From Zelopaecilomyces penicillatus (lineage: Eukaryota > Ascomycota > Sordariomycetes > Hypocreales > Pseudodiploosporaceae), in the NCBI GenBank assembly GCA_005765155.1, contig VCCP01000006.1, positions 1,066,501 to 1,130,500 on the forward strand: a stretch of 64,000 bases of DNA, in the 5' to 3' direction. Position numbers and translations under genes: made by a program. The first letter of the stretch is position 1. Each line of letters opens with the position of its first letter. Below the pieces are notes generated by a model. That model saw only the letters and a list, made by a program, of their open reading frames with translations, ran no database searches and was not told the origin of the DNA. Shown here one piece after another: positions 32,261 to 44,501 of the stretch.

Positions 32261-33010
32261 CTACTAATTAACATCAAGCTTATAGCTCCTCCCGAAAACA
32301 ACCCCAGGTGAGTGACTGGGGTGGTGAGATATCTCCAGACCTGACCCCCCGACGCCTGAGAACCTGCCCAGACAGGGCACCTCACGCAGACTACCGCTCC
32401 TGCACCGCACTCCGTCCACTAACAAGTTCACTAACAGGCCTAACGGGTCCACTGGAACGCCCGCGCTATTAGCCGGGCCCAGTCAGAACCGCCAAGCCCG
32501 GTACGTACCCCATCAACCCCCGTTTTCTTCGACCCTCGCAACCCTCCTTGCCTCCCTTCGGTGCAGGCAGGCCAACAACCACTTCCCCATCCCATCCCAA
32601 CCCATCCCACCAGCCAGACCCCTCAGCCAGACACCATCTCTGCACCACCGCTGAACCACCGCCGCACCCTTTGCAAGCCACCATCGCTTGTCCTCCCGGT
32701 CCCGGCAGTCGACCGGGGTCTTTTGTTCCTGTGGCGGTTGGCCATGCTCGGAATGGCATCGCGCTCCGAGGGGGGCAAGTCTTGGCACATGGCAGCCATC
32801 TTGGCGTGTCGACATGGCACGGCCTCCACACGGTACACCCCAGAGCCCACACACTCCAGACCCTCGATCCCGTACGAGCAACAACACCAGTCACGGCACC
32901 AGCGATAAGCACCAGTGAGGTGAGACCGGGGGGTCTGACACGCGACGGCAGTATACTTTCACCCAATACAGTCCAGCAGCCACGGTCGTGAGCCTACCTA
33001 GTCCAACAGG

Positions 33011-33020
33011 TATTTAAATA
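33011..33020 (+). promoter_or_regulatory. TATA-like element of PTR2 gene
   Basis: TATTTAAATA, itself a palindrome, lies 115 bases before the ATG at 33135 and is followed by a CT-rich leader (CTCTCCCTCTCTTCTGC). Confidence 0.45.
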
Positions 33021-33134
33021 TCAGGCCGTGGACGCTCTCCCTCTCTTCTGCTTTGGTTTGTCTCCTCGTCCGTTGTGTCTTGCGCAAAGCCGCCCCCTCC
33101 CTTACTTCTCCATTTGCCCATCACCTGCGTCATC

Positions 33135-35023
33135 ATGACCAACGCAGTCAACCTCGACAACGACGCCATTGCTCAGGCAGGCCTTGCCGACGCCGAGCAC
33201 CAGCATGGCCCAGGCTACTACAACGACAGTGCCCTCCAGAAGGAGACCCATCAGTTGGAGGTCTCAAGCTCCAATGAGGAGGACTGGCCTGATAAGCCTA
33301 CTGAGGAGGACCTGCGTACTCTGAAGCGTGTCTCTGGACCCATCAAATGGAGCATGTGGACGATTGCCTTCGTCGAGCTTTGCGAGCGTTTCTCCTACTA
33401 TGGATCTTCAGTTCTCTACACCAACTTCGTGAACCGTCCTCTCCCTGATGGCTCCACCACTGGTGCTGCTCCCAACCACAATGACCTGCCCGGTGCCCTT
33501 GGTATGGGCCCCAAGGCCGCTCAGGGTATCAGCTTGTTCAACCAGTTCTTCGCCTATGTTATGCCTCTCCTTGGGTAAGCACTGATATCCTGCCACGCAT
33601 ACAAGAGATTCCCTCTGACTAATCTGTATCAAACAGTGCCTGGATTGCTGACGCTCGCATGGGTCGTTTCTGGACTCTGCATCTTGCCATCGGTATCTCT
33701 ACTATTGCTCACGTTGTCCTCGTTGCCGCTTCTGCCCCCTCCGTTATTGTCAAGCAGGATGCCTCCTTTGCCGCCTTCATCATTGGTCTCATCACCCTCT
33801 GCGTTGGAACTGGTTTCTTCAAGGCCAATGTGTCACCACTTCTTGCTGAACAGAACGAGGATGTGCGCATGCGCGTTGAGGTCCGCAAGGGCGAGCGCGT
33901 CATTGTTGACCCTGCCGTCACCAACACCCGTATCTTCCTGTACTTTTACTTCTGCATCAATTTGGGCTCGCTCACTGGGCAGATTGGCATGGTCTACGTC
34001 GAGAAGTACGTCGGATTCTGGGCTGCTTTCCTCATTCCCACAGCCATGTTCTTGATTGCTCCTCTTGTTCTCTGGAGCCAGAAGAAGCACTACAAGCTCA
34101 CTCCCCCCACCGGCTCTTTGCTTGAGAAGTTCATGAAGATGTTCTTCTACGTCCGCAAGCGCTCCCCTGCCTTCAACTACAACTGGGATGTTGCCCGGCC
34201 TTCCAAGGTCCCTGTGGAACAGCGCCCCAGCTGGATGACTTACGACGATGCCTGGGTTGATGAAGTCCGCCGTGGTCTGATGGCTTGCAAGGTCTTCCTC
34301 TTCCTCCCCATTTTCTTCTTGTCCTACAATCAGATGACAGGCAACTTGACCATCCAGGCTGGTACTCTTCAGCGCAATGGTGTTCCCAACGATGTTATCC
34401 AGAACTTGAACCCCATCTCCATTGTCATCATGATTCCCATTATTGATCACGTCCTGTACCCTACGCTTCGCAAGTGTGGAATTGCCTTTACCCCCATCAA
34501 GCGTATGACGACTGGTTTCATGATCGCCACCTTATCCATGGTTGCTTCCGCCGTCATGCAGTACTTCATCTACGAGAAGAGCGTTTGCGGCTGGCACGCG
34601 AACGGCACTACCATTATCAATGGTGAGGAGGAAACCTGCCCTCCTGTCGATATCAATGTCTGGGCCCAGGCCTTGCCATACATCTTCATTGGTATTGCTG
34701 AGATTTTCGCCAACGTCACCTCTCTCGAGTATGCATTCTCCAAGGCCCCCGAGAACATGAAATCTCTCGTCATGAGTATCAATCTTTTCATGAGCGCCAT
34801 CTCTGCTGCTCTCGGTCAGGCTTTCACCCCCATGTCAGATGACCCCTTGCTGGTGTGGAACTACACCACCGTCGCTGTCATCGCTTTTATCGGTGGTGTT
34901 GTTTTCTGGTTCTGCTTCAGGCATCTTGATTCCGAGGAAGACAAGTGGAACATGCTTAAGAAGTCAGAGTATCTTGGCCAGAACCGGCCCGGTGTTGGCA
35001 AGGCTGGTGAGACTGACGCTTAG
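33135..35023 (+). CDS. PTR2: PTR2 oligopeptide transporter (POT family)
   Basis: Exons 33135-33574 and 33637-35023 join to 608 residues; the 62-bp intron starts GTAAGC and ends ACAG. The 80-residue cytosolic N-terminus leads to helix 1 with the family signature FVELCERFSYYG (proton-coupling ExxER region). The second signature FYFCINLGSLTGQI is in helix 5. Further helices continue to FWFCFRHLDSEED before a polar tail. The family imports di- and tripeptides with protons at the plasma membrane and is usually nitrogen-regulated. Only one HGATAR site (CGATAA at 32903-32908) is seen in the proximal promoter, so the sequence gives little support for that here. The preceding 5.8 kb holds no other gene. 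Confidence 0.95.
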
Positions 35024-35677
35024 AGGAGTTGATCTTTCCTTGATGTTGGGATGATGTATCTGTATGTTGAAAAGTCGATATGATACCACTATAGTATAGC
35101 AATTTTGAATTTCTTCTTAATAACCATATATCCATCTTCGAACGTGACCCCTACCATTCCTATTCTCAATGTTTTGTCTGCCCCGCTCTTCTGCACATTC
35201 ACTATTGCCATTTGAATGCTGGTGCTGACGTCGGGAATAAGCCTGTATTGTTACGTAAATCACTCAATCCTTCAGCCTTGATCCGTTTCTCAGCGATTGG
35301 TCGGTGCCGGATTCGGCACTTTCCTTGCGAGCGTGACGAACGCAGAGGAGAGCTAAGCCGGCTCACAAACTGGGGTAGTTGCCGTCGAGCCCGAGGAATT
35401 ATCGGACTCCCGTCATTTGGCTAGTTAAAATTCTCCGAGATCAGACTCTTATATCATCCGCCCTGCCTACTTGTTTGCGAGTCGATAAGAGGGGTGCCTC
35501 GCTATGCGGTGGGATAATTGGTATTTTCACAGACACAAAACAACACCTGGAAGTTGACTTGATCAGGAATCTAGACCCATTGTATGACTGATATATATGA
35601 GCATCGCGACAATCTGACGTGCGACCTATATCCAGCAATCAAGGAGGTAGGAACGGGATTTTCTTGGGACAAAAACG
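35024..35677. other. Intergenic, PTR2 to DHA1 transporter
   Basis: Contains the AT-rich 3' region of the peptide transporter gene and, at 35592-35598, a TATATAT element 80 bases before the next start codon. No gene seen. Confidence 0.5.
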
Positions 35678-37249
35678 ATGCCTCCTGATCCAATGCCAAC
35701 TGGTCGTTCGACACTGCCAGAGATGATTCAAGTTGATGACACTCGTTCCTTGCCGCTATCTACAGTCCTCGGCGGCATGGACGGCCGCGCAGAGACGCAG
35801 GAAGATTTGGAGACCCGCCTGGCAGTCACGGCGATGAACGCCGCATACGACTGGACCGGCCCGGACGACCCGGACAACCCGCGCAACTTCTCCGTCGGCA
35901 TGCGTGTCTTTACCACCGTGGCGATTACTGTGCTTGCCATGGTCGGCACCGTCGCCGGGTCCATGTACGCCCCGGCCCAGGCCGATGTCGCGGCCTACTT
36001 TGGCTGTAGTCGTACTGTAGCGGTGCTCCCGCTCTCGTTGTACAACCTCGGACTTGCGTTTGGTCCGCTCGTCGGGGCGCCGCTGTCCGAGACATACGGA
36101 CGCAAAGCCGTTTTTATGATCTCAACGCCTATATTCCTTCTCTTCACCGTCGGCGGCGGACTCAGCACCAGTGTAGTAAGCCTGATAGTATGCCGCTTCT
36201 TCGCAGGCATGTTTGTCTCGCCGCTCATCAACAACGCACCCGCGACACTGCTGGATTTTACACCCCCGCGACACCGGGGCGTCAGTCTGGGCGCCTACTA
36301 CGCGATGCCGTCCTTTGGCGCTGCGCTAGGTCCCCTCATTGGCGGGTATATCGTGCCCGCACGCGGATGGCGCTGGACGCAGTGGGCATCGGTGGTGATG
36401 GCCGTTGCTTTCTTCATCCCCGTGTGCTTTACGCGTGAGACGTATAAACGGGTGATTCTGCGGCGGCGCGCAGTGCGCTTGGGGTTGCAGGATTCGGCGT
36501 CGCAGCGGACGTCAGCAGGCCGCGCGTTTCGGCACTTTGCGACGACGCTGGTGCAGCGGCCACTGCATATGTTCTTTACGGAGCCGATTGTGACACTGGT
36601 GAGTGTGTATAATGGGTTTCTGTTTGGATTGCTCTATACTTTTGTTGTGTCAGTGCCGTGGATCTTTCGACACTACTATGGGTTTGGTGAGAAGAGCCAG
36701 CCGCTGTCGTACTTGGGCCTCATGCTCGGGACGGCATTTGCAGCTGTGCCCCTGATTCTCATCGACCTGCGGTTTTACCAGCGACGTCTCACCACATGGC
36801 AGCAAACCCACGGCGACGACGAACAAGCAACCCCTTTCCCCTCAGAGAACCGCCTCCTGCCTGCCCTCGCCGGCAGCATCCTCTTACCGGTGTGTCTGTT
36901 CGTCGTCGGCTGGACCGTCCAATACCGCGTGCACTGGCTCGTACCCATCTTCTTTCAGGGCCTCGTCATGCTCAGCTCGCTGCTTGTCTATGCAGGAGCT
37001 AATTTGTTCATGCTGGACGCCTATGGGCCGTTGTATGGGGCCTCGGCGTCAGGAGCTATGATGTTGAGCAGATATTCGCTTAGTGCGGCGTTTCCGCTGT
37101 TTGCGCTGCAGATGTATGAGCGGCTTGGGGCGGGTTGGGCGACGAGCTTGCTGGGCTTTGTGACGTTGGTTATGGCGCCTATTCCGTGGTGTTTCTGGGT
37201 TTATGGGGAGAGGTTGAGGATGAGAAGTAGATATGAGACCAGTTCGTGA
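35678..37249 (+). CDS. MFS transporter, DHA1 (Flr1/polyamine-type)
   Basis: A single exon of 523 residues. After a polar N-terminus with the DWTGPDDPDNPRNF motif typical of fungal DHA1 exporters of the Flr1/Tpo group, 12 helices follow. The motif-A loop reads GAPLSETYGRKAVF, motif C reads GAALGPLIGGYI and is followed by GWRWTQW, the usual helix 5-6 junction. The C-terminal half contains FVVSVPWIFRHYYGFGEKSQ and DAYGPLYGASASGAMMLSRY, also typical. Such proteins export antifungals, polyamines or other small molecules. The coding sequence looks more GC-rich than the flanking genes, particularly at third positions in its first half. A TATA box precedes it by 80 bases, suggesting inducible expression. 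Confidence 0.9.
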   Translation: MPPDPMPTGRSTLPEMIQVDDTRSLPLSTVLGGMDGRAETQEDLETRLAVTAMNAAYDWTGPDDPDNPRNFSVGMRVFTTVAITVLAMVGTVAGSMYAPAQADVAAYFGCSRTVAVLPLSLYNLGLAFGPLVGAPLSETYGRKAVFMISTPIFLLFTVGGGLSTSVVSLIVCRFFAGMFVSPLINNAPATLLDFTPPRHRGVSLGAYYAMPSFGAALGPLIGGYIVPARGWRWTQWASVVMAVAFFIPVCFTRETYKRVILRRRAVRLGLQDSASQRTSAGRAFRHFATTLVQRPLHMFFTEPIVTLVSVYNGFLFGLLYTFVVSVPWIFRHYYGFGEKSQPLSYLGLMLGTAFAAVPLILIDLRFYQRRLTTWQQTHGDDEQATPFPSENRLLPALAGSILLPVCLFVVGWTVQYRVHWLVPIFFQGLVMLSSLLVYAGANLFMLDAYGPLYGASASGAMMLSRYSLSAAFPLFALQMYERLGAGWATSLLGFVTLVMAPIPWCFWVYGERLRMRSRYETSS

Positions 37250-37723
37250 ATGTTGGATAGATAGACCTCTCTGTATGTTTGTAGACTAAAATCGTAGATT
37301 AATCTCCGCTAAATATGACGTTGGGTTCTTTAGCAAGACTTTCAAGTTCGTTTCTAATTTAGAGGTACGTGACGGTCACAAAAAAGGACTTAGGGTGAAT
37401 AGGCCAACACTCACTAAAACAGAAGGATACTCCTGTTTGAGATGTAACGATTCTATTCTTCTTCTGACGAAGTAAAAAGACAACCTGTTCTAATACCTCA
37501 TGTTTCTAATGCCCGCCGCTTGTGGTGGCGTCAAACTTGACCCAAGTTTACAACTCCTGTAATGTTTTGCATGGCCTGCTTATGCGCCATGTCCTCTTGG
37601 TAGGTATTGACAAAGAGCGGTCCTCCAAACTCCCAAGTACTATTGTACGCCATACCCATGAAACCATCAATGCATCCAGTAACCCAAAGAAAAAGCATAG
37701 TCATCCAAAGTTTGGCACCCCCT
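37250..37723. other. Convergent intergenic, DHA1 transporter / thymidylate synthase
   Basis: Contains the two 3' untranslated regions; no gene or repeat seen. Confidence 0.5.
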
Positions 37724-38739
37724 TCACACCGACATCTTCATCGGAATGGTCTTGTGAGGCTCATACCCCTTGACCACAAACTCTTCGGCTTTCCAGCCGT
37801 CGATGCTACCGCCAGATTCACGAGTGATTTCCAACTCTGGAAAATCCTTGGGCTCACGTTCAAGCTGAGTCTTGAGAGCATCCACATGATCCAGATAGAC
37901 GTGTGCATCGCCCATGACATGTGTGAGACTTCCGGGGACCAAGTCGCAGACGTGCGCAATCATGTGTGTCAGCAGCGCATAGCTGGCGATGTTGAAAGGC
38001 ACGCCGAGGCCCATATCGCATGAGCGCTGGTAGAGTTGGCAGTGAAGATGACCCTTGGGTTTTGGCTCCTCCTGAGCTCCGTTTGCGGCTGGGTCCTGCT
38101 GCTTCTGTCGTGGGTAGGCGACGTAGAACTGAGCAAACATGTGGCACGGTGGTAGAGCCATCTTTACAAGATCATTAGGGTTCCATGCTGAGAGAATGAT
38201 TCTTCGGTCGTATGGCTTTGTGCGTAGTTTGTGAATGACATCAGCGAGCTGGTCAACGCCCTGGCCTGTGTAGTCTGTCTTCGCATCGACATAATCTGCG
38301 CCAAAATGTCGCCATTGAAAGCCATAGACAGGGCCCAGGTCCCCAACTTCCCGATGAGACAGTCCAACGCTATCCAGGAACTCGCGGGACCCGTTTCCAT
38401 CCCAGATCTTGACGCCGGCCTCACTCAAAGTCAGCGACGACGTGCTGCCTTCAATGAACCACAGCAGTTCGGCCACCACAGCGCGAAGGAAGACGCGTTT
38501 GGTAGTCAAAAGTGGAAGAATAGGCTTTCCATCCTTGTTCAGGCTAAACTTCATCGGTTTCGGTGCGAAGATGGAGTAGGTTCCGGTACCGGTGCTGTCA
38601 CATCAAGGGTTAATAATCCATCTTCTATTTTGATTACTCCGTGTGATGCTAAGGGCTCTTACCGATCAGGCCGATGCTCTCCATTTTCAAGAATCTCGCG
38701 CACCAGCTCGAGATACTGATGTTCCTCATGGACAGCCAT
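37724..38739 (-). CDS. Thymidylate synthase
   Basis: Exons 38739-38663 and 38594-37724 join to 315 residues; the 68-bp intron begins GTAAGA and ends ACAG. The protein shows the complete ThyA-type order: [10 protein letters not shown] near the N-terminus, [16 protein letters not shown], the catalytic loop LPPCH with Cys at residue 176, the [25 protein letters not shown] segment around the dUMP-binding residues, and GDAHVYLDH. It methylates dUMP to dTMP with methylenetetrahydrofolate. A 20-residue insertion rich in Gln, Pro and Lys after the catalytic loop (about residues 185-205) is typical of fungal enzymes. Three ACGCG cores lie just upstream, fitting G1/S control. Confidence 0.96.
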
Positions 38740-38765
38740 ACTGAAAGTTTTGGTTGTATGTATAA

Positions 38766-38824
38766 ACGCGAAGAGATAACGAAGGGCTATACGGAGAAGA
38801 CGCGATGATGATCAGGAGACGCGT
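38766..38824. promoter_or_regulatory. MCB-type element cluster of thymidylate synthase
   Basis: ACGCG at 38766-38770 and 38800-38804 and a full ACGCGT at 38819-38824, i.e. 27-85 bases upstream of the minus-strand ATG at 38739. ACGCGT is the MluI cell-cycle box bound by MBF in yeasts, where the thymidylate synthase gene is a classic target. Single ACGCGT copies occur elsewhere in the window; the clustering close to this start is the evidence. Confidence 0.6.
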
Positions 38825-40102
38825 TAAACGGCTGCACGTAAGGGAGAAGGAGGGGCAAATGCTGTGGTACTAAGCGTAACGCCATGGCGGGGTAGACCGC
38901 ACGTGAGGTGAGTCTGACTGAAATAAAGATGCGACGTAAACTCCAAATCGAGTATAGGGTAGCGCAATGTGTAAGTCATTCTTCATGAACAAACCCAGTG
39001 CTTCATGTGTTTAGTTGGTTGGATGCTTTTCTTAAACGAATTTTCGTTTTGATGTTCATTATGATCAAGATGCCCTAAAAACAGGACATACAATCAATCC
39101 ACTCGATACATGTCATTAACCTCTTTGGAATAAGTGAACCTAACAATCGTCTATACTGGACGTGGCTACACAGCCCAAACCCTAAGCTCCAAACCTGATT
39201 CGTTTCACCTATTCTCCTACATCGAGATGGGAAAAAAAAGACCATGAATGCAAAATTTCAAGGCGCAGACTCATTTGCTCACTAGTAACGTTTCGCGCCA
39301 CAGCGTACAATTCTATATCCATTTTTCACAGTGTTCCACAGGCGGGATCTTGGTTCGATCAAAGGCAAATTTTGAGATTCGCATCTCCAATCTCGGGGGT
39401 GCCAGCAGTGATCGACACGGGACGGCGATGTTACTTCAAGTCCAAGCGTGATTTATATAGCTCCCCTGAATGCATATTTTGTTTACGTACAATCTTGGGA
39501 GAGGCGTAGAAGTAAGAGATTTGTCCTGTGGGAATTTCTAGGCAATCGGCTGGTGATGATACACATCTGCTATGGTCTACATCTGCCCCATATGTTGAAG
39601 AGTAACAAAAAGACTTACATTTCATGGACATCACGATCCCATTAGCTATAATTCAATGAAATAGTTAACATGAAGAAGCAACAGGAGCATCACGAAGAAA
39701 CCTCGAAAACAGCAGTACATCAGATTTCGTCCGGGATACGGCCGAGTGTTTTCTTTCCCCTCTATCTCCGTGCCCCAGCAGAGCATTTGCCGCATTAACT
39801 ACCGGAGACAGTCAATGTTGGGGACAGTATACTCATAAGCTTGCGGTTACAATGAACTCCGCAATTTGCGGAAGACACGGCACTCAAACATAAATGCTCG
39901 GGCGGAGTCCCCCCCGCTGCCATTACCCCCTTCCGGAATCGGAAAAGAGTCGTCGTCGTTGTCAAAGATATCACCTTTCGGAGATGCAGAACATGCGGGT
40001 TATGGTTTCGATGCATCCCTAAGAGTCATCTGAAGTGTAACAGAAGACTTGTGATGGCGATGTTGCGTTGAATACGGGCCGACAACCCTCCTCTTCTCCA
40101 CA

Positions 40103-40132
40103 CTTTTACTTTTACTTTTACTTTTACTTTTA
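40103..40132 (+). repeat. CTTTTA hexanucleotide microsatellite
   Basis: Five perfect tandem units inside the 38.7-44.7 kb gene-free stretch. Confidence 0.9.
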
Positions 40133-41938
40133 CTTCACTTTCCTAGGAGCGGCAGTCGTCGGGAGGCCTCGGGCAGCCGGCAGGACGCACGTAAGTAATG
40201 AAGCTCTCATAAGGTTAGATGACCGGATGAAATGTCATGAAAACGACCTCTTCGGCAAAAAAGAGATGGACCCGCTCCAAAGACGTCATTTTCCGGTAGT
40301 TGTATGCAATATGCCAGCCCTTTTAAGACTCCGCTCAAAATTTGCATGATGGCATCTTAGTCATTTAAAGGCAAGTTTTTGAAGTAATCGAGCACAATTA
40401 TGGATGTTTGCTGTTCGTAGGCCTTTTTGCGTCTGTGACTTGGGTGACGAATTTCAGACTTTTTTTGCTAAAACCCGTCCCCTTTGCTGCTGATCGGCAA
40501 CTCCTCCACTGCTTCAGATATCAGCGTAGTAGTTGAAGTAGTAGTAGTCGATAGGGGGAACTTTCCCATACAATGATAAGACAAATGGGCCAGGCCGTGT
40601 CCCACCTGAAGCTGCTGATCATTTCCATCTGTTTTTGGGTATCAACCAACACAGCCACAAGGGTGATCAAAAGGGGATTCTTATCACTTAGACCATGCTG
40701 AGGCTCATTCATTGGGATATCACCACAGATCTGATCCTCCGGAATTTCCGCCCCCAACCAGGAACCCGGGTCTTGGAAGGACGAACTCTTTCCTGACTCA
40801 GAACCGTTGTCATTTTCCCTTTTTCAGCCACGACGCTGACGTAGTTGGGCAGAAATCGAAGGCAAGACATTATGAACCACAAAGGTCTTGCCAAGAGTTC
40901 CCAAGTTCCCACTGAGGGTCTCTGCTCTTCCTGTGGTCAGTGCAAAACATCATTGTAAGACCACCCCCTTACTATTCCCACTCTTTCTTCATCTTCCATC
41001 CCCCGGTGGCTCCGCCGAAGACGACGGTGAGTGGAGATGCGGACACGGCCGAAGCATGGGCAGGTTATGGTGGTGTTCCTTGTGGGCTCCCGTGGTGCTT
41101 TGGCCGACTGGGCACGGCGGAGTCACATTTTCTTTCTTTCATCTCTCGCCGATGCAAGAAAGCAGACGGGAACTTGTGGTTAGAGCAAAAGGCGGCTTCC
41201 TCTTTCTGCTACTCTGTCGTCACTCATGGAGGGTAAACGGTTGTCTTGACATGCGAGAGATTGGAAAACCCGTTCAGTTATCACATTCCACGGCCCAGTT
41301 TATTTTCATTTTGCGACGAGAGAGGGTGGAGTTTTGTCTGTGGCCTTTTGGTTTCGGCCTTCCTAAACGTTTCTCCTCCTGGTACTGTTTATTTTCCCTA
41401 TTTTCTTGCGGGTTGTCCGCCCCCCGAGCGGAGATTTCCATGCAGATTTTCCATGGAGATATTCTACCTACATACAGTAGTAAAGAAGCGGTCGAGTTTG
41501 TTTCTTGATCTGTTTCCCGCCCGTGCGGCCCGCAGTTTGCCTTGGCCCTCTTGGTAAGTAATCTCTTGGAGGCTCGTTCTTGGCAAACATCGCCATCCGG
41601 GGCTTTTGGCTTGGCGCCCAGCAATGGCCAAGAAATGCAAGCCAAGGCAAACAAACAAACCCGCACGAACTGGTTGATTGATTGATGGGTATGCGCACAC
41701 ACACTTTTTGTGAAATACACAAGTGCAATTACGAATGCCACGCAACCAGCGGTATGAGTTTTGAAAAAAAAGGCTGTTTGAATTGATCAATGCAGAGCAC
41801 CTCCGAGTCTGCCCGGCAGATACTAGCCCTGCTCCCCCCTTCTTTTGGGATCTGCCGCCCCTACTATATCCCTGAGAGCGATGATCTCACAGAAACTGTG
41901 GAAATGCAACATTAGACATCTGCCCCTGTGTGATATGT

Positions 41939-41991
41939 GTGTGTGTAAGTGTGTGTGTGTGTGGCTAAGGGAGGGGGGGGGGGGGGGGGGG
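41939..41991 (+). repeat. GT repeat followed by 19-G homopolymer
   Basis: Alternating GT with two interruptions, then CTAAGGGA and a run of 19 G (41973-41991). The G tract is capable of G-quadruplex formation and is a likely slippage site. Confidence 0.9.
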
Positions 41992-42958
41992 AGGGATCAG
42001 AAGCGGGCGAATTAAGCTTGTAACAAAGATAAAAGTAAAATAAAAGTGTGTTTCTTATTTTTTATGCGTACGACGACGCAAAGTCTGGATTCGGTAGGGC
42101 AGAGGCCGATCCTCACTTACCGCTGATCCAAAGCCGCACCCGCAAGTCCTGACCACGATGGGCCCTGATAATCAGGAACCTATGGGATCTGTTACGAAAG
42201 CAATTCAAGACCCCATCATGTTCTGCATTAAAAACAGAAGCGGGAGACGATATGAAGTCCGTTCGACGGGGAGGGACGCGACAGTAGGGTGGGTTAGGTA
42301 AAGGGATAATTGATCGGCAGCCGCTCTAAATGCCGCCATCTTTTTGCTCAATCCTCATCGCGATAGAGTCTCTTTTTTATTTCTTGGTATTCAAGTAATT
42401 TAATACCTGCCAAACTTGTCCCGGAAGGTTGCGTTGATGCCAAGCAAGGCGAGTGATGGATGTACAGGTAGCAGCGGGATTTGACTCTTGAAGCAAGGAC
42501 CTTGTTTGTGCGTATTCGCCAAGAATTTCGCCATCTCGGTTGTTTGATGAGCCGCAACATTTGTTATCGCATCCCAAATAGAAACTGATGAAGAAGATAA
42601 ATTATGGGCGCAGTGATTGTGGATTTTGGTCGGGCAGCAATCCGTTTTCTTTTCCCTGTAGAAATGTTCTTTTTCTTTTCTTTTCTTCTTGTACTGGTTC
42701 CTTGGCATTCATCGGCCAGTGTCCGTCCCCGATGAGACACGCAAATTTAGATGTCATCACCAACATTTTTTTTTACCAGCTCCTCGCACGTAATGGATGT
42801 GTATGTTCATGTAATGCAGTAGGTGGTATGTGTATATGTATATGCATGATTGATTATCAAAGCCACTATGCAGAACTACGACTCTTTGAGTAATAATGAA
42901 GAACGACAGCAGATTGATTGCCTGTATATGCATACATCCATAGATATGTACCTGCAGG

Positions 42959-42979
42959 CAGCAGCAGCAGCAGCAGCAG
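42959..42979 (+). repeat. CAG trinucleotide repeat, 7 units
   Basis: Seven perfect CAG units outside any supported coding region. Confidence 0.9.
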
Positions 42980-44286
42980 CATGATCGACAACGGGGATAA
43001 ATGTTTATTTTTACAGTATACGTTGACAAGTCTCCCATCCTGGTTTCAAGGTAGTGCTTCAAAGCGTTGCGAGAAGAAAAGCAACTTACTACATAATTAG
43101 TCGGGGTCGGTCCGGGTTTATTAATAAAACAACAGTGTATACGCAACACAACACTGTTTAAAGCAAAAAAAAAAAAAAACCCCTCAGATAAACAAACACA
43201 TGGGCAAGCGATGTGGGTGTGAAACGATTATTTTTGGGACACGGAACAGCTTTGGTTGGGCGTTGTTTCAAAGAGCTTCACGTCGCGCCGCCTCCTGGCG
43301 CCCGGGATCTCTCTCCCAACACACCCACCCACCTGTCAGACACCCCCCCCTGGTCCTGTTACTGCTAACGATGGTGCCGTTGACGATTAAAAAGGGCAAA
43401 ATAAAAAAAAAATAAAAAAAAAACCGGTATTTGGGGGCCACACCCAACGACGCGGGCGGCCGGTCCACGGGTGTGGCTGGGCACACACAGCGATCAAGAG
43501 GGTCTGATAACAACCCGATTGGCCGCCCTGACGCAAAGGGCCTGGACAAGTGCCGGGTTCTATCCGTCGACAAATGTATATAACTACAATATACTTTTGA
43601 TAAATGGATAATAATAAAGTCCTAGATGGAACATGCAGGAACTTGGAACCACACACATCTTTTCAGGGCAGAACCTAGAAAACTCCCAGGGCTGCATTAC
43701 GTGGGCGTTGTTGCCCTGTATCAAACTCGTCAACACCAACCTCGAACTCGCGTTTACCATAACCCAGGCAAAAAGAACAGGCCCAGTTGATGGGGGGTTC
43801 CATTTCTTATCACTGTAACTTTCTTGTCTACGAGAGCCGATCGTCATCTTCCTAGGACCCAACTATGGATCCCGCACACGCCCGTCTACCCGGTCCACCC
43901 CCCCTTTCCACTCCAGAGCAGGGCCAAATTGTCACAAACATAAGGTATACGGATATGCCCTATGAAAGTGGGAATAGCGACACCCCCCTCCTTTGAAGAA
44001 GGCAGAATACCAAGTCAAGGCACGTACTTTTGCTGGTTAGGTCTTTTACGACTTTTTTCAACCTTCAACAGGCACAGGCTGGGTAATGGCATGTGAACTG
44101 GGTAGTTAGTTATACAACTTACACACACCATACACACACGGAACGGCCCACAATCCACAATCCACAATGCCATTCCTCACACTCCCTTTTACTTCCTTCT
44201 TCTTTCATAAAAGCATTACACTCACTATTCCTCCGACGTCTCGGGTGGTACTCGTCAGCATTTCTCATGTTTTTCCCACCACGACG

Positions 44287-44308
44287 ACACACACACACAC
44301 ACACACAC
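44287..44308 (+). repeat. AC dinucleotide repeat, 11 units
   Basis: Eleven AC units about 415 bases upstream of the TDT transporter start. Confidence 0.9.
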
Positions 44309-44484
44309 GCCCCCCTCTCCACTTTCCTTCTTCCCCTTCTTGCAGTGAAACTATGGAGACTCTCAGGGAGGGATTTCCCTAGAAAGCTGGCTGTCTCGTA
44401 CTGACGATCAAAAACTACTCCAAGGATAGTCGACGAAAAAAAAAGCCACGGGGCTGCCGTTGTAGCAAAGTATCCATTGGGACC

Positions 44485-44501
44485 GGGGGGGGGGGGGGGG
44501 G
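44485..44501 (+). repeat. 17-G homopolymer before TDT transporter
   Basis: An uninterrupted run of 17 G on the coding strand, 220 bases upstream of the start codon, in the promoter or leader. Confidence 0.85.

Larger units (their letters stand above)
27326..33134. other. 5.8-kb gene desert upstream of PTR2
   Basis: No supportable gene on either strand: many open frames of 60-160 codons overlap in several frames, lack protein-like composition and show no recognisable domains. Visible structure includes C-run/G-run hairpin potential at about 28568-28597, a cluster of five CCAAT boxes at 29247-29430, a T-run at 30620-30633, a group of ACCTAC/TAGGTA elements at 32157-32260 and C-rich tracts from 32580. 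TTTAAATA near 33013 is a TATA-like element of the peptide transporter. The region may hold distal regulatory sites or non-coding transcripts. Confidence 0.5.

Noticed and set aside
40888..41508. 206-codon open frame in the second desert
   Set aside because: Composition is irregular, with many Cys, Trp and Phe, no domain or conserved-looking block, and it overlaps other open frames equally long; treated as chance.
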